Assembly (NCBI GenBank): GCA_035307765.1
Contig: DATGHU010000012.1
Coordinates: 18,040-82,039, forward strand
Origin: a bacterium
GTDB taxonomy: Bacteria > Sysuimicrobiota > Sysuimicrobiia > Sysuimicrobiales > Segetimicrobiaceae
Reading direction: 5' to 3'
DNA length: 64,000 bases
This document shows positions 59,147 through 64,000 of the stretch, one piece after another (position 1 is the stretch's first letter; every line of letters begins with the position of its first letter). The notes below the pieces were generated by a model. That model made no database searches and was not told where the DNA came from. It saw nothing but the letters and a program-made list of their open reading frames with translations. A program made the translations under genes and the position numbers.

Positions 59147-59695
59147 ATGAGATCGCGTAGGTTGCCGGTTTGGATCGGAGCTCTGCCGTACGCCCTGATC
59201 ACGTCGGGGGCGGTGCTGCGGGTCGTCCCCCACCCCGCCAATTTTGCCCCGATCGGCGCGATGGCCCTCTTTGGTGGGGCGCTGCTCCCCGGGGCATGGG
59301 CGTTCGCGGTGCCGCTCGCTGCGCTCGTCCTCTCCGACCTGGTGCTCGGCTTCTACGCGGGATGGATGTGGGTCTACGGAAGCTTCGCCCTGATCGTCCT
59401 CATTGGCACCGCGCTCCGCCGCCGGCGGACGACGCTGCGGATTGCCGGCGCGGCGGTTGGGTCTTCGATCCTCTTCTTCGTGATCACCAACCTGGGGGAG
59501 TGGTTCGGGCCGCTCTACCCACACACCCTGGCGGGCCTCGGCGCCGACTTCGCCGCCGCGATCCCGTTCTTTCGCAACACCGCGCTCAGCGACCTCGCGT
59601 ATGTGCTGGCCTTCTTCGGGATCTACGAAAGCGCGATTCGCCTGGCCCGTAGGCCAGCCGGGCGCCTCGCCTCCGCTCCTCAGCGCACCACGTAG
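59147..59695 (+). CDS. DUF6580 family membrane protein
   Basis: 182 residues with five or six membrane spans. PHPANFAPIGAMALFGGALL near the N-terminus and DLVLGFYAGWMWVYGSFALI are hallmarks of DUF6580. The layout recalls the substrate-binding S components of ECF vitamin transporters. It lies next to TonB-like and BtuB-like genes under a B12 riboswitch, so a role in cobalamin or metal uptake is attractive but unproven. TATACT lies about 20 bases before the ATG. Its 3' end overlaps the convergent TonB-like gene by 16 bases. Confidence 0.75.
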   Translation: MRSRRLPVWIGALPYALITSGAVLRVVPHPANFAPIGAMALFGGALLPGAWAFAVPLAALVLSDLVLGFYAGWMWVYGSFALIVLIGTALRRRRTTLRIAGAAVGSSILFFVITNLGEWFGPLYPHTLAGLGADFAAAIPFFRNTALSDLAYVLAFFGIYESAIRLARRPAGRLASAPQRTT

Positions 59696-60609
59696 CGAAT
59701 CCGCAGCACGACGTAGGCGTCGATGGGAACGTCGTCGCGCCGGGCGGGGGCAAACCGCCAGCGCTTCACGGCGTCGGTCGCGGCATGGTCCAGTTCTGCG
59801 GACCCCGAGGACGTGGTGACGTCAATTCGATCGACCGTGCCGTCGGCCAACACCAGCGCACGCAGCCCCACGGTCCCTTCCGCCGCATCGAGTGCCAGCG
59901 CGCTCCCAAGGTCCTGCCGTCTGACCACCAGGCGGAGGGCATCCGGCGGGTAGACGGTCCCCACCGACGTGAGCACCCTCGGAGGGGTGAGGTGAGGCGG
60001 AATGCTCGACGGAACCCCGCTGGCCGGACCCATCTCCTGCGCGGGAAGCTCACCAACCTCATCGGGGACGGCGGGGCCGGACGCACGCCCCGCGGCGGCG
60101 TCGGGGCCTGCCGCCGTCCCTCCCTCATGGGTCCTGGGCCCCGCAGCCCGCAGCGCCGGAGTGGCCGGGTCGGCGTCAGGTCGACCCGCGGCCGGCGACG
60201 AATCGGAAGCGGCCTCAGAGGGAGAGGCTCCCACCCGCGAGGAGGACCCCGCCCGCGGCGGAGAGCTCACGGGGGTCGAGCTCGTGTGCACGGGCGAACC
60301 GCCTCGCCGGTGTGCCTGGGATTGCGGCAACTGAACCCTGCCCCGGGCAGGCTCGGAAGGGGAAGATGGTCGACGGGACGCTGGCTGCGCCGTCGGCGAC
60401 CCGAGGGGTGGGGTTGCCGCCCCGGAAAACAACGGGAGCCCCTCATCGGCGGCGCTCGGACCCGGGACCTCCCGGGTCCTTGCGCTGGTTGGACGAGGGG
60501 AAGGCGGGGCGGCCGGCGGGCGGAAGCGCACCCATCCACTCCCTCCCGCAGCCGCTGCAACAGCCGCCGTGCATGCCACGATCAGGATCCGGCGCCGAAC
60601 GGTGCTCAT
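59680..60609 (-). CDS. TonB-like energy transducer
   Basis: 309 residues. An N-terminal anchor (ILIVACTAAVAAAAGGSGW) is followed by about 200 Pro/Ser/Ala-rich residues expected to span the periplasm. The C-terminal 90 residues form a TonB-type domain: YPPDALRLVVRRQD, GTVGLRALVLADGTVDRIDVTTSSGSAELDHAATDAVKRWRFAPAR. It should energise the outer-membrane receptor encoded just upstream, 13 bases away on the same strand. ExbB and ExbD are not in the window. Confidence 0.85.
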   Translation of the reverse strand: MSTVRRRILIVACTAAVAAAAGGSGWVRFRPPAAPPSPRPTSARTREVPGPSAADEGLPLFSGAATPPLGSPTAQPASRRPSSPSEPARGRVQLPQSQAHRRGGSPVHTSSTPVSSPPRAGSSSRVGASPSEAASDSSPAAGRPDADPATPALRAAGPRTHEGGTAAGPDAAAGRASGPAVPDEVGELPAQEMGPASGVPSSIPPHLTPPRVLTSVGTVYPPDALRLVVRRQDLGSALALDAAEGTVGLRALVLADGTVDRIDVTTSSGSAELDHAATDAVKRWRFAPARRDDVPIDAYVVLRIRYVVR

Positions 60610-60622
60610 CAGCCGCACACCC

Positions 60623-62485
60623 CTAGAAGCTCTTCGCGAGGCCCAAGAAGACAGTCCTCCCCGGCTCGGGGAAGCCGAGCGATTCCTGGTACTGCACGTC
60701 GAAGAGGTTTTCGACGCCGACCTGCAGTGTGTACCCATTGTCGAGCGCCCACGCCGCGGTAATCCCGGTCAGCCAGTACCCCGGGACCCTAACGGTGTTC
60801 GCGGGATCGGCAAACCGATCGCCGACGTAGCGCACGAGAGCGGTCACGGTGCTGCCGCGAGCCCACCGGTAGGAGAGTTCCACGTTCGCCTGCTGGCGCG
60901 GGATGTAGATGACATCGAACCCGGAATTCGCGTCGCGCGCCAGCTGGTCGGTGAAGTTGAGGCGAACGAACCATCGCTCGGCCACCCGTCCCACGAGCTC
61001 GATCGACGCGCCATCCACGACCGCATGGCCCACGTTCATCGGAACAAAAAGCGGAGGCGAAGAGGTGATGAGATTCGTGGCATCCGTGTGATAGCCGGTA
61101 AGTTGAAGGGCGAGACCCGGCATCAGCGTGTAGTCCAGGCCGAGGTCATAGGACCACGCGGTCTCCGGCTGCAGCCCGGGATTCCCGAACAGTGCGGGCG
61201 CCAATTCGTCGAAGCTCGGCGCTCGGAACGTCCGGCCGAAACCGGCGCGCAGCGCCAGGCGGTCGCTGAGCAGCACAACAACGCCGATCCGTGGATCGAT
61301 TTGGGTTCCGTACGATTGATACATATCGTCTCGGACCCCGAAGGAGAGCAGGGTGCCGGGAGAGACCTGCCAGTCGTCTTGCACGTAGAAGCCGAGGTCG
61401 CTGCCGGTGTTGGTGAAGGTGGCCGGGGCGTTGTCGAAGTGCGCAATCGTCTGTCCCTGATACTCTGCCCCTAGCGTGAGGAGATGACCGGGGCCCGGCA
61501 CGGTGACGACCTGGCCCTGCAGTCCCCACAGGCTCGCGGTGTCGTCAGACTGGAACGCGGTCCCCGGACTGTTGAAGTTCACATCGTCATCGAGGGTGTA
61601 TAGCCGCAGCATCGCTCCGGGGCCGTCGGCCCGTCCCCGACGCCAGGACAAGTCCAGAAGGGTTCGACCCTCGAGGGTACGGGCGAGCAGATCCTGGAGC
61701 GCCGTTGGCAGCGGCCCGGGGGTACCGACGTCATGCGAGAACCGGTTGAGGGTGAGCGTCACCCCGGCATCGTCGGCAGTCGGCCAGCGGAGCTTGACCA
61801 TTGTGGTGAAATCGGAGAAATCGGTGTCGGGGGCGAAGCCGGCACCGGAGTTGAGGATGCCTTGAACGAGGTAGGTGAGGTCCTCCAGCCGGCCGCCGAG
61901 CGAGAGGAGATTGCCGGTAAGACCATATGAGCCGACCCGCGATGATACCGTCGTCTCCGGCGTGGACTTTGTGACGATATTGATTACACCTCCGAGCGCC
62001 GCGCTGCCGTAGATCGCTGAGAAAGGCCCGCGGAGAACCTCGATGCGATCGACGTTTTGGATCGGGAGGGTGCTGAGGTCGACGCTTGCCTGATCGGGGC
62101 GGTTGATCGGGACGCCATCAAGGAGAACGAGCACCTGTGTGGAGGAAGAACCGCGGATGCTCACCGTGGTAAGCGAGCCCGGGCCGCCGCTGTTTTTGAT
62201 CCGGATCTCGGGCAATACTCGGAGGGCGTCCGCGACATTGAGGGCGCCCATCGCCGCGATCTCATCGCCGGTGATGACGCTGATTGAGCCCGGCGTCGTA
62301 GTCGGGAGCTGCGGCCGCTTGCCGGCCACTTCGATTTCCGGCAGCTCGAATGTCGGCGGTGCGGGCGGCGGCTGCTCCTGGGCCCGCCCGGGGGGAGCGG
62401 CGATGAGCGTGAGAGCCAGAACCTGTGGAACCACTCTCCAACCGACAGATCGGATGAGCGCCGAGCCGAATAATCGAGCCAGCAT
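60623..62485 (-). CDS. TonB-dependent receptor, BtuB-like (cobalamin uptake)
   Basis: 620 residues. It has a signal peptide (VLALTLIAAPPGRAQ) and a TonB box-like region near ELPEIEVAGKR. The plug domain (GSISVITGDEIAAMGALNVADALRVLPEI, VSIRGSSSTQVLVLLDGVPIN, IEVLRGPFSAIYGSAALGGVINIVTK) and a 22-strand barrel ending LGLAKSF with a terminal Phe complete the receptor. BtuB-type length. A cobalamin riboswitch precedes it, so corrinoids are the likely substrate. Start ATG follows GGGGGG at eight bases. The TonB-like gene follows. Confidence 0.92.
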   Translation of the reverse strand: MLARLFGSALIRSVGWRVVPQVLALTLIAAPPGRAQEQPPPAPPTFELPEIEVAGKRPQLPTTTPGSISVITGDEIAAMGALNVADALRVLPEIRIKNSGGPGSLTTVSIRGSSSTQVLVLLDGVPINRPDQASVDLSTLPIQNVDRIEVLRGPFSAIYGSAALGGVINIVTKSTPETTVSSRVGSYGLTGNLLSLGGRLEDLTYLVQGILNSGAGFAPDTDFSDFTTMVKLRWPTADDAGVTLTLNRFSHDVGTPGPLPTALQDLLARTLEGRTLLDLSWRRGRADGPGAMLRLYTLDDDVNFNSPGTAFQSDDTASLWGLQGQVVTVPGPGHLLTLGAEYQGQTIAHFDNAPATFTNTGSDLGFYVQDDWQVSPGTLLSFGVRDDMYQSYGTQIDPRIGVVVLLSDRLALRAGFGRTFRAPSFDELAPALFGNPGLQPETAWSYDLGLDYTLMPGLALQLTGYHTDATNLITSSPPLFVPMNVGHAVVDGASIELVGRVAERWFVRLNFTDQLARDANSGFDVIYIPRQQANVELSYRWARGSTVTALVRYVGDRFADPANTVRVPGYWLTGITAAWALDNGYTLQVGVENLFDVQYQESLGFPEPGRTVFLGLAKSF

Positions 62486-62609
62486 GCATCCATCCCCCCG
62501 TCTGCGGCTCCAGACCCGAAAAAACCGGCCCCCATGAGACCCACGGGGACCGAAACGGCACAAGGCCGCAAGCGTACCTTCCTCTCAGCCGAAGGTCACC
62601 GTACGCGAT

Positions 62610-62815
62610 CGATTGGGCAGGTTTCCTGGCTCCGGATCCTCACCGCTCCGCGCCTTCCCGGTTATCCCAGTGGCGATCTGGCTGGAGCAGCTCCCCGTTA
62701 CAGTGGCGGGACCGCGCCGGCATTGCGGCACCGCGGATATCTGCGGGCCGCGCACCGGACTTCCCTTTTACTCCCGGCGAACCGGGAGCACCCAACCGAC
62801 ACGGTATGAAGTTTG
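62610..62815 (-). ncRNA. Cobalamin riboswitch
   Basis: On the minus strand the transcript begins near 62815 and contains GGTGCTCCC...GGGAGTAAAAGGGAAGTCCGG, then CCGCCACTGTAA, then GCCACTGGGATAACCGGGAAGGC, and finally the B12 box AGCCAGGAAACCTGCC at 62631-62616. These are the conserved elements of the adenosylcobalamin-type riboswitch in order. The receptor start codon is about 125 bases downstream, so high B12 should shut off the BtuB-like and TonB-like genes. Confidence 0.95.
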
Positions 62816-62821
62816 GTTTCT

Positions 62822-62849
62822 ACTATAGCATGAGACGGATTGGAGTCAA
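62822..62849 (-). promoter_or_regulatory. Promoter of the riboswitch-BtuB-TonB operon
   Basis: On the minus strand TTGACT (62849-62844) and TATAGT (62827-62822) are 16 bases apart, placing the start at about 62815, the riboswitch 5' end. The transposase start codon lies only about 30 bases further upstream. Confidence 0.7.
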
Positions 62850-62880
62850 ACAAGCGAATCAACTCGCCTAAAATCTTACT

Positions 62881-64000
62881 ATGCGGCGTATCGTCACCTC
62901 ATCGAAAATCTTACCGGGCGCTATCCCCCACCCTGCGCGCCCGGAGGCTCCGGTGACCCCTGCAGCCCGTCGCGAATATGTCCGCACCCTCCGCCCGCGC
63001 TATACCCTCGCCCCACGGCGCGCGAAGCCCGCCATCCTCGACGAATTCTGTGCCACAACGGGATACCATCGCAAGTACGCCATCAGGCTCCTCAACTGCC
63101 CGCACCCCACCGACCGGCACGCCCCACCGCCGAGCGCCGGCCTATTCGGACGAGGTCGTCACGATCCTGGCGGCGATCTGGGAGGCGGCCGGCTATCCCT
63201 GGTCCCGCCGCCTGCAGGCGCTCCTGCCGCTTTGGCTCCCCTGGGCGCGCCGCCACTTTGCCATTCCGCCCGCCCTCGACCGCCGGTTGCGCCGGATCAG
63301 TCCCAGTACGATCGACCGGCGCCTGCAAGCCCGGAAACGCCAGGCGCGCCGCCGCCTGTACGGGCGCACCAAACCCGGCACCCTGCTCAAGCACCATATC
63401 CCGCTGCGCACCGAGCACTGGCCCGTCACCACGCCCGGGTTCACCGAAGTCGACCTCGTCGCCCATTCCGGCAATTCGGCCGATGGCGACTTTCTCCAGT
63501 CCCTCAATCTCACCGATCTCCATACCGGCTGGGTCGAGTCCTGCGCCGTGCTCGGCAAGACCCAACGCGTCGTCCGCGCCGCCGTGGCCGAGCTGCGCGG
63601 TGCCCTCCCTTTTCCCCTCCGCGGCCTCGATTCCGACAACGGGTCCGAATTCATCAATACCTGTCTCTTCCAGTACTGTCGGGCGCACCAGATCCAGTTC
63701 ACGCGCGACCGGCCGTATCAGAAAGACGACAATGCGCACGTCGAGCAGAAGAACTGGACCCACGTGCGCAAGCTCTTGGGCTGGGACCGCTATGACTCGC
63801 TGGCGGCGCAGGCCGCCATCAACGATCTCTACCGCCACGAGTGGCGCCTGATGATGAACCTCTACCAACCCTCCGTGAAGCTCCTCCGCAAGCAGCGCGT
63901 GGGCGCCCGGATCTGCCGCCAGTATGATCGCCCGCAAACGCCCTTCGATCGGCTCCTGGCCTCAGGGGTCGGCGACCCGGCCGCCCTCCGCGCCTTGCAG
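62881..64000 (+). mobile_element. Frameshifted integrase-core (DDE) transposase, partial
   Basis: The N-terminal part (AARREYVRTLRPRYTLAPRRAKPAILDEF, then TTGYHRKYAIRLLN) is a helix-turn-helix region in one frame. Between about 63100 and 63130 the homology moves to the next frame, giving YSDEVVTILAAIWEAAGYPWSRRLQALLP and the rve catalytic core. The DDE residues are in TEVDLVAHSG, LDSDNGSEF and HVEQKNW. The frame runs off the window end without a stop. The gene looks like an IS transposase (IS481/ISNCY-like), likely inactive unless the shift is programmed or a sequencing error. Terminal inverted repeats were not identified. Confidence 0.75.

Noticed and set aside
1-64000. CRISPR arrays, rRNA genes, toxin-antitoxin pairs of known families
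   Set aside because: No regularly spaced direct repeats and no rRNA sequence were seen; the RHH-like gene has no recognisable toxin partner beside it.

Overview
This is a high-GC (mid to upper 60s percent by eye) bacterial chromosome segment with dense coding on both strands. GTG and TTG starts are frequent, and many genes are joined by ATGA/GTGA stop-start overlaps. A TonB-dependent receptor, a TonB-like protein and several exported substrate-binding proteins indicate a cell with an outer membrane. Three peptide/opine-type (family 5) ABC importers, flavin monooxygenases, a molybdenum hydroxylase and an amidohydrolase/SDR/PanE-like cluster suggest a heterotroph scavenging small organic molecules, as in many uncultured soil or sediment lineages. 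I cannot name the phylum from this sequence.

Layout. 0-5.6 kb: end of a polysaccharide deacetylase, a VOC protein, a membrane diguanylate cyclase, an SRPBCC gene behind a consensus promoter with an ArsR-type operator but no intact arsR, and an AraC regulator divergent from a 2-hydroxyacid dehydrogenase. 5.7-9.8 kb: a tightly overlapped operon of thiamine-binding-type protein, substrate-binding protein, two permeases and a YkoP-like protein. 10-14.5 kb: pyruvate kinase behind a 15-codon leader ORF, thioredoxin reductase, a Nudix hydrolase and an M29 aminopeptidase. 15-22.6 kb: MFS exporter, amino-acid oxidase-like flavoprotein, an FAH C-terminal mini-gene, an exported isochorismatase-like protein, a stand-alone molybdenum hydroxylase large subunit and an LLM flavoprotein. 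22.6-27 kb: a GntR/FadR regulator with permease genes, divergent from their likely binding protein across a consensus promoter plus operator. 27-31.3 kb: ABC-2 exporter, a second LLM protein and a membrane-anchored unknown. 31.5-38.4 kb: Tat-exported binding protein, two permeases, amidohydrolase, SDR and PanE-like reductase in one direction. 38.7-40.9 kb: phospholipid synthesis trio (CDP-alcohol transferase, CdsA-like, PlsC-like).

41-51.7 kb looks like an accessory region ending at a tRNA-Val gene. It holds a YCII/DGPF gene and a PhnB-like gene with near-identical ECF-type promoters, an ArsR/SRPBCC pair with its own operator, a large BNR-repeat protein, a YcaQ-type DNA glycosylase, a GNAT, a broken adenylate cyclase-ATPase gene and a broken tyrosine recombinase abutting the tRNA. 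51.8-57.9 kb contains an XRE-TPR regulator, then the most unusual cluster. A tandem ribbon-helix-helix-like regulator with its own palindromic operator is coupled to a secreted protein with a pilus/secretin N-terminal domain and to a SpoIIIAA/Ycf45-like ATPase, followed by a cold-shock-type protein and small zinc-ribbon or membrane-anchored proteins. 58-64 kb: a second hydroxyacid dehydrogenase, a DUF6580 membrane protein, a TonB-like protein and a BtuB-like receptor under a cobalamin riboswitch, and a frameshifted transposase running off the window.

None of the three importers has an ATPase gene nearby, so ATPases must be supplied from elsewhere. Regulation is unusually readable: several near-consensus sigma-70 promoters sit next to perfect palindromes.
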